62,446 nucleotides of DNA from Halobacteriales archaeon QS_4_69_31 (GTDB lineage: Archaea; Halobacteriota; Halobacteria; Halobacteriales; Haloarculaceae), in NCBI GenBank assembly GCA_003021655.1, contig PXRP01000019.1, positions 1-62,446 of the forward strand, given 5' to 3'. Shown in pieces: positions 24,933 through 34,448 of the stretch. The first letter of the stretch is position 1; each line of letters starts with the position of its first letter. The notes beneath the pieces were generated by a model that did not search any database, was not told the DNA's origin, and was given only the letters and a program-made list of their open reading frames with translations. A program made the position numbers and the translations under genes.

Positions 24933-27900
24933 ATGGACGAGCGACACGTTTCGGAGTCCGCGACCGGGAGACGGCTCGCGGACCCGACCGACCAGCGGTC
25001 CAACTGTGGCGTCGGAGTCGTGATGGACCTCGACGACGACGGCGGCCATTGGGTACTCTCGGACGGACTCGAGCTGCTCGAGAACCTCGAACACCGGGGG
25101 ACGACCGGCGCCGAGGAGGCGACCGGCGACGGGGCGGGCGTGATGCTCCAGGTCCCCCACGACTTCTTCGCCGCGGAGGTCGACGCCGACCTGGGGGCTC
25201 CTGGCGAGTACGCCGTGGGGACGCTCTTTCTCCCGCAGGACGACGAAGCCCGCGCGGCCCTGAAAGCGACCGTCGAGGAGCAACTGGCCGGCGAGGGCAT
25301 CGAGACCCTCGCCTGGCGGACAGTGCCGACGGACAACAGCGACCTCGGGCAGACGGCGCTGGACTCCGAGCCCGTCGTCGAGCAGGTGTTCGTCAAGTCG
25401 GCTGACGGGAAGGCCGGCGAAGCGTTCGGCCGCCAGCTCTACGTCGGCCGGCGCGTCCTGGAGAACCACGTCGAGGAGACCGAACCCGACGGGCACGAAC
25501 GGTTCTACGTCGTCTCGCTCGACCAGGACATGGTCGTCTACAAGGGCCTGCTCAAGGGCGAGCAGGTCGCGGACTACTACCCGGACCTGACCGACGAGCG
25601 CGTCGAATCGACGTTCGTGATGGTCCACGCGCGGTTCTCGACGAACACGCTGGGCGCCTGGCACCTCGCACACCCCTACCGGCGGATCATCCACAACGGC
25701 GAGTTCAACACCATCCAGGGCAACATCAACTGGATGCGCGCACGCGAGACGGACCTCGAATCGGCGGCCTTCGGCGACGATATCGACAAGCTCACGCCGA
25801 TCATCGACGACCCCGAGCAGTCGGACACCGCCAGCGTCGACAACGCACTGGAACTCCTGTTGAAGGAGGGCCGTGACCTCCCCCACGCGCTCCGGATGCT
25901 CATCCCGGAGGCCTGGCGCGGCGAGGAAAACGCCGTCACGGGCGGCCGCCGTAACTGGTACGACTACCACGCCTCGGTCGTCGAACCGTGGGACGGGCCG
26001 GCCTTCGTCGCCGCGACCGACGGCGAGCGCGTCGGCGCGGTGCTGGACCGCAACGGGCTGCGACCCTGCCGGTACGACGTCCTGGAGGACAACACCCTGG
26101 TGATGGCCTCCGAGGCCGGCGCGCTCGACACCGACCCCGCCGAGATCGTCGAACGCGGCCGCCTCCAGCCCGGTCAGCTGTTCCTCGCGGACCCCACGGA
26201 GGGCCGGGTCATCCCCGACGACGAGGTCTTCGAGGGGCTGACCGACGAGACGTACGGCGAGTGGGTCGACGACCAGCAGGTCCAGCTCGACGAGCTGGTC
26301 GACGAGCCGAACAACCTCCCCGGCCACGAATTCGACGCGCTCCGGGCCTACCAGGCGATGTTCGGCTACACCTACGACGAGGTCGACCACCTCATCGGGC
26401 CGATGGCCGAGAAGGGGAAAGACCCCGTCGGGTCGATGGGCGACGACACCCCGCTGTCGGTGCTCTCGCAGTTCAACCGTCCGCTGTTTACCTACTTCAA
26501 ACAGCTGTTCGCCCAGGTGACGAACCCGCCGCTCGATTACATCCGGGAGGAACTGGTCACCTCGCTGGAGTCGCGGCTGGGCTCCCAGCGCAACCTCCTC
26601 GACGAGTCACCCGGGCACGCCCGCCAGCTCGTCGTCGACTCGCCGGTCCTGACCGACCAGGAGATGGCGACGGTCCGCGAGCTCGACACCAACGGCATGT
26701 CCTCGGCGGTCGTCGACATCACCTACGACCCCGCCGAGACCGACCTCCGCGAGGCCGTCGAGGACGCCCGCGAGGCGGCGTCGGCGGCCGCGACCGAGCA
26801 CGACGTCGTCGTGCTCTCGGACCGGGAGGCCGGCCCCGAGCGCGCGGCGGTCCCGAGCCTGCTGGCGGTCGGCGGGGTCCACCACCACCTCGTCCGCAAC
26901 GGCCTGCGCAACCACGTCGGGCTCGTCCTCGAGTCGGGCGACCCCCGGACGGTCCACCACATCGCGACGCTGGTCGGCTACGGGGCGGGCGCGGTCAACC
27001 CCTACCTGGCCTACCGGACCATCGAGGACCTGGTCGCCGGCCCGGACGGCGCCGAACTCTCGCGGGCCATCGACGCCTACGTCAACGCCCTCGAGGACGG
27101 GCTCCTGAAGACGATGTCCAAGATGGGCATCTCCACCGTCGAGAGCTACCAGGGCGCCCAGATCTTCGAGGCCGTCGGGCTCTCCTCGGACTTCGTCGCG
27201 GAGTACTTCGAGGGGACCCCCAACCGCACCGAGGGGATCGGCCTCGAAGCGGTCGAGTCGGACCTGCTCGACCGCCACGAGGTCGCCTGGGGCGAGGACC
27301 CGGACCTCGAACGCCAGGGCGAGTTCGAGAACCGGACCGGCGGCATCCACCACCAGTGGAACCCCGACACGGTCGGGACGGTCCAGCAGGCTGTCCGGAC
27401 CGGCGACTACGAGCGCTACAAGGAGTTCGCCGCCGAGATAAACGAGCAACACGAGCAGCTCCAGACCCTGCGTGGCCTGCTGGAGTTCGACTCGGGCCGC
27501 GAGCCCGTCCCCATCGAGGAGGTCGAACCCGTCGAGGAGGTCGTCGAGCGCTTCGAGACGGCGGCGATGAGCCTGGGGAGCCTCTCGCCGGAGATGCACG
27601 AGAACAACGCCATCGCGATGAACCGGCTGGGCGCCCACGCCAACACCGGCGAGGGCGGGGAACCGCCCGAGCGGTTCGACACCGAGAAAGAGTGCAAGAC
27701 AAAGCAGGTGGCCTCGGGCCGGTTCGGCGTCACCAGCCACTACCTCTCGTCGGCCGAGGAACTCCAGATCAAGATGGCCCAGGGCTCCAAGCCCGGCGAG
27801 GGCGGCCACCTGCCGGGCAAGAAGGTCAACGAGATGATCGCCCACGTCCGCTACGCCACGCCGGGCGTCGGGCTCATCTCGCCGCCGCCGCTGCACGACA

Positions 27901-29477
27901 TCTACTCCATCGAGGACCTCAAACAGCTGATCCACGACCTCAAGGCCTCGAACCCCGAGGCGGACGTCAACGTCAAGCTCGTCGCCGAGGACGGCATCGG
28001 CACCATCGCCGCGGGCGTCGCCAAGGCTAACGCCGACAAGGTCCACATCTCGGGCCACTCCGGCGGGACCGGCGCCTCGCCCAAGACGAGCATCAAAAAC
28101 GCCGGCCTCCCGTGGGAACTGGGGCTGGCAGAGGCAAACCAGATGCTCCGGGCGACCGGCCTGCGCTCGCGCATCACGGTGACGACCGACGGCGGGATGA
28201 AGACCGGCCGCGACGTGGCCGTCGCGACCCTGCTCGGCGCCGAGGGGTACGCCTTCGGCACCGCCTCGTTGGTCACCTCGGGCTGTGTGATGGCCCGGCA
28301 GTGTCACGAGAACACATGCCCGGTCGGCGTCGCCACCCAGAACGAGAAACTCCGCGAGCGGTTCCCGGGCGAACCCCAGCACGTCATCAACTACATGACC
28401 TTCGTCGCCCAGGAACTCCGGGAGATCATGGCCGAACTGGGCTTCCGGACGGTCGACGAGATGGTCGGGCGGCCGGGCGTGCTCGCCCAGCGGACCGACC
28501 TCACCCAGCCCAAGGCCAAGAAGCTGAACCTCTCGGGGGTTATCGCCGAGCCCGCGGGCGACGACGACCGCTACAAGACCCGCGAGCAGACCCACGACGT
28601 CGACGAGTCGATGGACTGGGAGCTCATCGAGGCGGCCGAGCCCGCCATCGAGTCGGGCGAGCCGGTCGCGGTCCACCGGGACATCGACAACGTCGACCGC
28701 GCGGTCGGCGCGACGCTCTCGAACGCCGTCTCGGCCGAGTACGGCGGCGAGGGGCTGCCCGACGACACTATCACCTGCCGCCTGGAGGGGACCGCCGGCC
28801 AGAGCTTCGGCGCCTTCCTCCAGCAGGGGATCACGATGGACCTGGTCGGCACCGCCAACGACTACATCGGCAAGGGACTATCTGGCGGGAAACTCGTCGT
28901 GCGAACCCCCGGGAACGCGAACTACGGGGCTGACGAGAACATCGTCATCGGCAACGTCGCCCTCTACGGGGCGACCCAGGGCGAGGCCTATGTCAACGGG
29001 CTGGCCGGCGAACGCTTCGCCGTGCGCAACTCCGGGGTCCGGGGCGTCGTCGAGGGCGTCGGCGACCACGGCTGTGAGTACATGACCGGCGGCGCCATCG
29101 TCGTGCTGGGCGAGACGGGCAAGAACTTCGCGGCCGGCATGTCCGGCGGCATCGCCTACGTCTACGACCCCGACGGGGAGTTCGCGCGCAGGGTCAACAC
29201 CGGCATGGTCAGCCTGGAGTTCACCCTCGACGAGAGAGACCGCGAGACGGTCACGCGCCTCGTCGAGAACCACGCCGCCTACACCGACTCCGAGCGCGCC
29301 CGGGAACTGCTCGCCGACTGGGACGCCGAACTGGAGCAGTTCACGAAGGTGATGCCCGACGCCTACGCCGGGGTGCTCGAGGAACGCGAGCGCGCCGACG
29401 TGCGCAACGACCTGCCACCCGCGGCGACCGACGCCGACGCCGTCACCGAACCGACGCCCGGCCAGGCCGACGACTGA
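24933..29477 (+). CDS. gltB: Glutamate synthase large subunit
   Basis: 1514 residues from MDERHVSESA at 24933; a GGAGGGG box precedes it and an in-frame ATG at 24906 is an alternative. The N-terminal class II glutamine amidotransferase has its nucleophile at C25 (SNCGVGVVMD), implying removal of a propeptide. The FMN synthase domain contains HISGHSGGTGASP. The 3Fe-4S cysteines are C1118, C1124 and C1129 in CVMARQCHENTCPVG. The C-terminal GXGXG helix contains EGTAGQSFGAFL. It makes two glutamates from 2-oxoglutarate and glutamine. No small subunit is adjacent, so electrons probably come from ferredoxin. Confidence 0.95.
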   Translation: MDERHVSESATGRRLADPTDQRSNCGVGVVMDLDDDGGHWVLSDGLELLENLEHRGTTGAEEATGDGAGVMLQVPHDFFAAEVDADLGAPGEYAVGTLFLPQDDEARAALKATVEEQLAGEGIETLAWRTVPTDNSDLGQTALDSEPVVEQVFVKSADGKAGEAFGRQLYVGRRVLENHVEETEPDGHERFYVVSLDQDMVVYKGLLKGEQVADYYPDLTDERVESTFVMVHARFSTNTLGAWHLAHPYRRIIHNGEFNTIQGNINWMRARETDLESAAFGDDIDKLTPIIDDPEQSDTASVDNALELLLKEGRDLPHALRMLIPEAWRGEENAVTGGRRNWYDYHASVVEPWDGPAFVAATDGERVGAVLDRNGLRPCRYDVLEDNTLVMASEAGALDTDPAEIVERGRLQPGQLFLADPTEGRVIPDDEVFEGLTDETYGEWVDDQQVQLDELVDEPNNLPGHEFDALRAYQAMFGYTYDEVDHLIGPMAEKGKDPVGSMGDDTPLSVLSQFNRPLFTYFKQLFAQVTNPPLDYIREELVTSLESRLGSQRNLLDESPGHARQLVVDSPVLTDQEMATVRELDTNGMSSAVVDITYDPAETDLREAVEDAREAASAAATEHDVVVLSDREAGPERAAVPSLLAVGGVHHHLVRNGLRNHVGLVLESGDPRTVHHIATLVGYGAGAVNPYLAYRTIEDLVAGPDGAELSRAIDAYVNALEDGLLKTMSKMGISTVESYQGAQIFEAVGLSSDFVAEYFEGTPNRTEGIGLEAVESDLLDRHEVAWGEDPDLERQGEFENRTGGIHHQWNPDTVGTVQQAVRTGDYERYKEFAAEINEQHEQLQTLRGLLEFDSGREPVPIEEVEPVEEVVERFETAAMSLGSLSPEMHENNAIAMNRLGAHANTGEGGEPPERFDTEKECKTKQVASGRFGVTSHYLSSAEELQIKMAQGSKPGEGGHLPGKKVNEMIAHVRYATPGVGLISPPPLHDIYSIEDLKQLIHDLKASNPEADVNVKLVAEDGIGTIAAGVAKANADKVHISGHSGGTGASPKTSIKNAGLPWELGLAEANQMLRATGLRSRITVTTDGGMKTGRDVAVATLLGAEGYAFGTASLVTSGCVMARQCHENTCPVGVATQNEKLRERFPGEPQHVINYMTFVAQELREIMAELGFRTVDEMVGRPGVLAQRTDLTQPKAKKLNLSGVIAEPAGDDDRYKTREQTHDVDESMDWELIEAAEPAIESGEPVAVHRDIDNVDRAVGATLSNAVSAEYGGEGLPDDTITCRLEGTAGQSFGAFLQQGITMDLVGTANDYIGKGLSGGKLVVRTPGNANYGADENIVIGNVALYGATQGEAYVNGLAGERFAVRNSGVRGVVEGVGDHGCEYMTGGAIVVLGETGKNFAAGMSGGIAYVYDPDGEFARRVNTGMVSLEFTLDERDRETVTRLVENHAAYTDSERARELLADWDAELEQFTKVMPDAYAGVLEERERADVRNDLPPAATDADAVTEPTPGQADD

Positions 29478-29598
29478 CGACCCCCGACCCGGGTCCGGCC
29501 GGAGGCCGGTTTCGCCGCGTTCAGGATTCATCGCGCCTTTTTTCACCAGTGATAGGCGGGCAAAAGAAATTTAAGACCGAGGAGGCTGTGTACGAGAC

Positions 29599-30645
29599 AT
29601 GAGCCGGGCGGACAACAGAGACACCCGACCGCGGGCGATGGTCCACCGGCGGATCCTCGACGTGGCCGCGTCGCGCCCGGACGCCACCCTCTCGGCTATC
29701 GCCGGCGAAGTCAGCGGCGCGTCCCCGTCGCTCGTCGAACGGGTGCTCGACGAGTACGGCGACCCCGCGGGCGAGGACCCCGACGACTCGCCGGGGGCGT
29801 CGACGGGTAGTACGGCCGACTCCCAGGCCGACGAGGACCCGACGGGCGAGACGGAGGGTGCTCCGGGGGACGGCGACGCCGCGGCCGAGATGGGCGGCGT
29901 CCTGACGGACGAGAGCACCCCAGACCCCCCGGTGGCGGACGAATCGTCGGACGAACAGGCCGACGGGGACCGGGGAGGGGGCGGTCAGGACGGACTCACC
30001 ACGGGCGAGGAGCGCGCCGACGACGCGTCCCGGGACACCGACCGAAACGACCCAGCCATGGCAGCCAGGACAAACGGACGACAGGCGGACGACAGCACCG
30101 ACGAACAGGAGACCGAGCTGTCGCTGTCCGAACGACAGCGACGGACGCTCCGGGCGGTCTACGAGCGCCCGGACGCGTCACAGTCCGACATCGCGGGGGT
30201 ACTGGACGTGACGCGGGCGACGGTCAGCCGGCGGCTCAACGCGATCCCCGGCTTCGAGTGGGACGACCGCCGCTCGTTCGCCGGATCCGTCTTCGGCGAC
30301 GAAGCCGGGGGCGAGGAGGCCGACGGCGACGCCACTGACGGCGACGGCCGGGACGCAACTGACGGCGCGGGCCGGGACGACCACGGTTCCCCCGCGGGAG
30401 CGACGGTCACAGACGAGCGGGAGCGACTCGACGACGAGACGGTTCGCCGGACGCTCGACCGACTGGAGCGCCGTCTCGCCGCGCTCGAAGACGGCGACGG
30501 CGCCGACGCCGGCGACGAGTCACCGGTCGCGACCCTCTCGCTGACGCCCGAACTCGCACAGAAGGCGCTCCGCGTCTGTCTGGACTCGGACCGGATCACC
30601 GACAACGAGGAGCGCGAACTGCTGCGCGCGGCCGTCGACGCCTAG
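29599..30645 (+). CDS. Two-HTH putative regulator
   Basis: 348 residues. A GGAGG box and TTTAAG TATA-like word precede the ATG at 29599. Two winged-helix-like segments are visible: RRILDVAASRPDATLSAIAG to about residue 53, and LSERQRRTLRAVYERPDASQ then SDIAGVLDVTRATVSRRLN near residues 174-212. They are separated by about 120 residues of acidic disorder. The C-terminal part is a helical, possibly coiled-coil segment (RRTLDRLERRLAALE) followed by ITDNEERELLRAAV. The second HTH resembles MarR/IclR regulators. The target is unknown. Confidence 0.7.
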   Translation: MSRADNRDTRPRAMVHRRILDVAASRPDATLSAIAGEVSGASPSLVERVLDEYGDPAGEDPDDSPGASTGSTADSQADEDPTGETEGAPGDGDAAAEMGGVLTDESTPDPPVADESSDEQADGDRGGGGQDGLTTGEERADDASRDTDRNDPAMAARTNGRQADDSTDEQETELSLSERQRRTLRAVYERPDASQSDIAGVLDVTRATVSRRLNAIPGFEWDDRRSFAGSVFGDEAGGEEADGDATDGDGRDATDGAGRDDHGSPAGATVTDERERLDDETVRRTLDRLERRLAALEDGDGADAGDESPVATLSLTPELAQKALRVCLDSDRITDNEERELLRAAVDA

Positions 30646-30788
30646 GTCCAGTTCTCCAGACACTCGAACGAGCAGAACCGCAGTTCGACCGTCTCCTCCG
30701 AGTTCCCCGCCACGTGCGCCCGGAGCGTGTACGCCGGCGTGTCCTCCTCGCGGCAGTTCACCGCCACGTCGGTATCGAGTACGGTCAC
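30642..30788 (-). CDS. 48-aa Cys-containing protein coupled to an RHH gene
   Basis: A short gene starting with GTG at 30788 that overlaps the stop of the RHH gene (GTGA junction) and ends antisense to the last codon of the regulator at 30645. The product reads VTVLDTDVAVNCREEDTPAY, then about 14 residues, then VELRFCSFECLENWT. One Cys near residue 12 and the CSFEC pair near the C-terminus suggest a small zinc site of the TRASH or CPxCG type. Codon use is fully haloarchaeal. The overlap suggests the two proteins are made together. Confidence 0.6.
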   Translation of the reverse strand: MTVLDTDVAVNCREEDTPAYTLRAHVAGNSEETVELRFCSFECLENWT

Positions 30789-31021
30789 TGTTCGGACTCG
30801 TCGACCCGACGTTCGAGGGACCGGTTCAGCTCCTCGTGGGCTCGTGTGACCGATTCCGCCAGTCCCTCGTCTTCTGGCCGGTCGAAGCTACCCGCGACCG
30901 CGTCGATGTCCGTCTCGTTTCGACTGAGGCGGTCGAGAAGCCCGTCGAAAGACTCCCCCTCGCGCTTCACCCGTTCGAGCCTGTCTCTGGTCTCGTCGGA
31001 GACCCGAACAGTGGTGGTCAT
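30785..31021 (-). CDS. Ribbon-helix-helix (VapB/CopG-like) protein
   Basis: 78 residues from MTTTVRVSDETRDRLERVK at 31021. The first 25 residues are a standard RHH: a TTTVRVSDET strand then a RDRLERVKREGESFDGLL helix pair. The C-terminal half is acidic and helical (EDEGLAESVTRAHEELNRSL). Such proteins are often called VapB antitoxins, but no PIN-domain toxin is next to it; the partner is the 48-aa Cys protein. AT-rich sequence with TATACAAC lies upstream at about 31032-31039. Confidence 0.75.
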   Translation of the reverse strand: MTTTVRVSDETRDRLERVKREGESFDGLLDRLSRNETDIDAVAGSFDRPEDEGLAESVTRAHEELNRSLERRVDESEQ

Positions 31022-31234
31022 GCATATGCGTTGTATATGACACGCGATACCCGTTTCGCCGGGTCGCGAGGAGCGGGCGATAGCGATTTCGAACTGCCCG
31101 GCGTCCTCGTCTGGGTTGCCATTAGGCCGGACGCATACAGCCTGTTCGAGGACGGTCCTGCTCGTCGGCCTCGGCATGCCAGCGCGTGACACGCGGGGGG
31201 AACACTCACTGGCCGCTCGTCTCTGGGTCGCGGC

Positions 31235-31495
31235 ATGACAGGTCCACTGTTCGTGCGCGGCGACGAGGTGACCTTCCACCCGGTCGAGGAGGCCGACCTG
31301 GACTTCTTCCAGGAGGTGGTCAACCACCCAGCGGTTCGCCCCGGGGTCGCGTCGACCGACCCGGTCAACGGGGCCGACGAGCGGGAGTGGTTCGAGTCCC
31401 TCGGCGAGGACGGTGTCAACTTCCTCGTCCGGGTCGACGGCGAGCGCGTCGGCGTCGAACGGTACGGCCTCCTGGTCGAGGAGTGGGACGGGTAG
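31235..31495 (+). pseudogene. GNAT acetyltransferase with internal deletion
   Basis: The open frame encodes 86 residues. Residues 1-72 match the start of haloarchaeal RimJ/RimL-type GNAT enzymes (VRGDEVTFHPVEEADLDFFQ; EREWFESLGEDGVNFLVRVD). The last 14 (VERYGLLVEEWDG) match the extreme C-terminus of the same family, usually about 175-185 residues long. The acetyl-CoA-binding core in between, including the Q/RxxGxG/A motif, is absent. The two ends are in frame, so the gene looks like the result of a clean internal deletion of about 90-100 codons. It cannot bind acetyl-CoA normally. Confidence 0.7.
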
Positions 31496-31508
31496 CCGGC
31501 CCGGCCGG

Positions 31509-32648
31509 TCACAGCCCCAGTTCGCGCCCGAGGACGAGCCGCTGGATCTCGCTCGTGCCCTCGCCGATCTCCATGAGCTTCGCGTCCCGGAAGAACCGCT
31601 GGGGCGCGAAGTCGGTCGTGTAGCCGTACCCGCCCAGCACCTGGACGGCGTCCTCCGCCACCTCGCGCGATATCTCGGAGGCGTCGAGTTTCGCCATCGA
31701 CGAGAGCCGGGTCACGTCCTCGCCCTCGTCGTAGCGGACGGCGGCCTTGTGGGTCAACAGCCGTGCGCGCTCTATCTTGCGGTCCATCTCGACGAGCATG
31801 TCCCGGACGGCGTCGAACTCGCCGATAGGCTGGCCGAACTGCTCGCGCTCTTTGGCGTAGGATAGCGCGGCCTCGAAGGCGCCCTGTGCGAGCCCGACCG
31901 ACAGCGCCGCGATAGATATCCGGCCGCCGTCGAGCGTCTTCCTGGTCTGGTCCCAGCCGTCGCCCGGTTCGCCCAGCAGCCGGTCCCCGGGGACCCGGAC
32001 GTCGTTCAACTGGATCTCGCAGGTCGGCGAGGCGTTGAGCCCCATCTTGTCCCAGACCGTCGAGACCTCGAACCCCTCGTCGTCGGGGTCGACGACGAAC
32101 GTCGAGATGCCGCCGTACCCCTCGCCGGGCGCGGTCACGGCCTTCACCAGAACCGAGCCCGCGACGGTGGCGTTAGTGATGAACTGCTTGGTGCCGTCGA
32201 TCACCCACTCGTCGCCGTCGCGCTCGGCGGTCGTGTCCATGTCGGAGGCGTCCGAGCCGGAGCCGGGTTCGGTCAGCGCCCACGCCCCGAGTGTCTCGCC
32301 GGTCGCCAGCGGCCGCAGCCACCGCTCTTTCTGGGCCTCGGTGCCGAACAGCTCGATGGGTTTCGAGCCCAGCGAGACGTGGGCGGCATACGAGAGGCCG
32401 ATAGACCCCGAGACTCGCCCGAGTTCCTCGGTCACCAGCGCGTACATGAGCTGGTCGCCGCCCAGACCGCCGTACTCCTCGCCGACGGGGACGCCCATCA
32501 CGTCCAGTTCCGCCAGCTGGTCGAACACCTCCGCGGGAAAGCGGTGTTCGTCCTCGATCTCCTGGGCGATGGGGGCGATCTCCTCGTCGCAGAACTCCCT
32601 GACCGAATCGCGGATCATCCGGTGTTCCCCGGGGAGCGTGAAATCCAT
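31509..32648 (-). CDS. Acyl-CoA dehydrogenase
   Basis: 379 residues, full length for the family. The FAD and substrate motifs are present: WALTEPGSGSDASDM, ITNATVAGSVLVKA, and the C-terminal GGYGYTTDFAPQRFFRDAKL followed by EIGEGTSEIQRLVLGR. The catalytic glutamate of short-chain enzymes corresponds to the second Glu in EIGEGTSEIQR. It introduces the alpha-beta double bond of fatty acyl-CoA or a branched-chain acyl-CoA in the cytoplasm, passing electrons to ETF. Chain-length preference cannot be seen. Confidence 0.95.
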   Translation of the reverse strand: MDFTLPGEHRMIRDSVREFCDEEIAPIAQEIEDEHRFPAEVFDQLAELDVMGVPVGEEYGGLGGDQLMYALVTEELGRVSGSIGLSYAAHVSLGSKPIELFGTEAQKERWLRPLATGETLGAWALTEPGSGSDASDMDTTAERDGDEWVIDGTKQFITNATVAGSVLVKAVTAPGEGYGGISTFVVDPDDEGFEVSTVWDKMGLNASPTCEIQLNDVRVPGDRLLGEPGDGWDQTRKTLDGGRISIAALSVGLAQGAFEAALSYAKEREQFGQPIGEFDAVRDMLVEMDRKIERARLLTHKAAVRYDEGEDVTRLSSMAKLDASEISREVAEDAVQVLGGYGYTTDFAPQRFFRDAKLMEIGEGTSEIQRLVLGRELGL

Positions 32649-32734
32649 ACCGGAACGTTGCCGCCGATTCGACTAAAGACTGCCGGGGGTAGCGACCGAA
32701 CGCATAAATCCGTGGGCGCCGACTCGGGAGACGG

Positions 32735-33532
32735 ATGGCGTTCCGGCGTCTCATGCGCGGCACGGTGCCGTGGCCGACCCTGGAAGGTGTCATCAGGGAG
32801 GTCATGAGTCGCTACGGCGTCGAGACCGCCCGCGTCGAGTTCCTGGAGGCCGACAACTGGCTGTCGACGCCCTGTGTCGTCAACGACCGGCTGTTCGCGA
32901 AGGTAGTCACCAGCCAGAACTCGCTGGTCCACGCGCTGATGACGACCGGCCGGAACCTCGGCGCGTTCTCCAGCGGCCGGGAGGGCTTTTTCGAGCACTT
33001 CGCGACGCCCATCGAGATGGCCGAACACGAACTCGACGCTAACCGGCGGATGCGCGAACTCGGCGTCAACGCCCCGGAACCCAAGGAGGCCTTCGAATAC
33101 GAGGATGTCGCGGTCATGGTCCTGGAGTACCTGCCGGACTTCCGGACGCTGGGGGAACTGCCGCCCGAGGAGGCGCGCGCCCACGCGCCCGACCTCTTCC
33201 GGGCGCTGGAGACGATCCACGACGCGAACCTCGCCCACGGCGACCTCCGCGCCGAGAACGTCCTCTTCTCCGGCGGGGAACTGTACTTCATCGACGCGAC
33301 GAAAGTCAACGAGGAGGCGATCGCGGACGCCCGCTGGTACGACGCCGCCTGCGCCCTCGGGGCGCTCGAACCCCTCATCGGCGCCCGGGCGGCCGTCGAC
33401 GCCGCCCTCGAGGTCTACGACCCGGAGGCGCTTTTGAACGCCGAGGAGTTCCTCGCTTTCGTCAACATCCGCCCCGAACACGACTTCGACGCCGCCGCGG
33501 TCAAAGGCGAGATCGAGAAACGCGCCGCCTGA
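32735..33532 (+). CDS. RIO/Bud32-like protein kinase
   Basis: 265 residues. The N-lobe is divergent but has a candidate lysine in DRLFAKVVTSQN. VMVLEYLPDFRTLGEL is the hinge. The catalytic loop is HGDLRAENVLF, giving the catalytic Asp and metal-binding Asn, and YFIDATK takes the place of the DFG motif. This is the atypical lipopolysaccharide/RIO/Bud32 kinase group, which often lacks an activation loop. Targets in haloarchaea are not known to me. It is divergent from the acyl-CoA dehydrogenase, 86 nt away. Confidence 0.82.
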   Translation: MAFRRLMRGTVPWPTLEGVIREVMSRYGVETARVEFLEADNWLSTPCVVNDRLFAKVVTSQNSLVHALMTTGRNLGAFSSGREGFFEHFATPIEMAEHELDANRRMRELGVNAPEPKEAFEYEDVAVMVLEYLPDFRTLGELPPEEARAHAPDLFRALETIHDANLAHGDLRAENVLFSGGELYFIDATKVNEEAIADARWYDAACALGALEPLIGARAAVDAALEVYDPEALLNAEEFLAFVNIRPEHDFDAAAVKGEIEKRAA

Positions 33533-33533
33533 C

Positions 33534-34448
33534 CTACTCCATCGACTGGGTCCGGGCGGTCACGTAGATCCCCCCGAGGACGACCGCGCCGCCGGCGACG
33601 GTCCACGCGCCGGGCACCTCCCCGAGCAACAGCAACGCCAGCAGCGTGCTCCCGACCGGTTCCCCGAGCAGCGAGACGCTGACGACCGACGACTCGACGT
33701 GTTCGAGCGCCCAGTTGAGCACCGTGTGGCCGAGTACGCCCGGGCCGACGGCCATCGCGAGAAACAACCCCCACTCGACCGGCGGGTAGCCCCGCAGTGG
33801 GGCGCCCTGGGCGAGCGCGATGGCACACAGCACCGCGGCACAGACCGAGTAGACGACGGTGACATACGGGACCAGCGGGACGCGCTGGCGCAGCGACCGC
33901 CCGGCGAGGACGTAGGCGGCCATCATCACGGCCGCGCCGACCGCCAGGGCGTTGCCGGCCAGCGGCCGCGGGCCGACCAGCGCGCCGGCCGCGAACTCCC
34001 CCGCGGACATGGCGACCATTCCCGCGAGCGCGAGGCCGATCCCCCCGAGTTTCCGGGCGCCGAGGCGCTCGCCGAGCAGCGCCCACGCGCCGACCGCGAC
34101 GAACAGCGGCTGGGCCTGGACGAGCGTCACCGAGGCCGCGACGCTCGTCCACTCGACGGACTGGAACCAGGCGCCGAAGTGAACCGCGAGCGCGACCCCC
34201 GTCGCCCCCGCCGCCAGCGCGTCCCGGCGACCCAGCGAGCGCAGGCGCTCGCCGTGGCGGGTGACCGCGAGCGGCGCGAGCAACGCCGTCGTGAACAGCA
34301 CCCGGTAGAAGGCGGCGACGGTCGCCGGCGCCCCGCTCCAGCGGATGAGGATGGCACTCGTCGACACCGCCGCGATGGCCACGACCAGTGCGGCCAGCGG
34401 CGACGCCCGCGCTTCCAGGCGCGCCCCCAGCGTCTCGCCCGCCGTCAT
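33534..34448 (-). CDS. EamA/DMT-family transporter
   Basis: 304 residues with about ten membrane spans arranged as two EamA repeats. The first begins LAALVVAIAAVSTSAILIRWSG and includes FYRVLFTTALLAPLAV and WTSVAASVTLVQAQPLFVAVGAW. The second includes VMMAAYVLAGRSLRQRVPLV and LEHVESSVVSVSLLGEPVG then GAWTVAGGAVVLGG. Members export metabolites such as amino acids or purines. The substrate cannot be inferred. Confidence 0.9.
   Translation of the reverse strand: MTAGETLGARLEARASPLAALVVAIAAVSTSAILIRWSGAPATVAAFYRVLFTTALLAPLAVTRHGERLRSLGRRDALAAGATGVALAVHFGAWFQSVEWTSVAASVTLVQAQPLFVAVGAWALLGERLGARKLGGIGLALAGMVAMSAGEFAAGALVGPRPLAGNALAVGAAVMMAAYVLAGRSLRQRVPLVPYVTVVYSVCAAVLCAIALAQGAPLRGYPPVEWGLFLAMAVGPGVLGHTVLNWALEHVESSVVSVSLLGEPVGSTLLALLLLGEVPGAWTVAGGAVVLGGIYVTARTQSME

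Noticed and set aside
26607..28676. A 689-codon minus-strand frame inside glutamate synthase
   Set aside because: Antisense shadow of the glutamate synthase domains, which have clear motifs on the plus strand.
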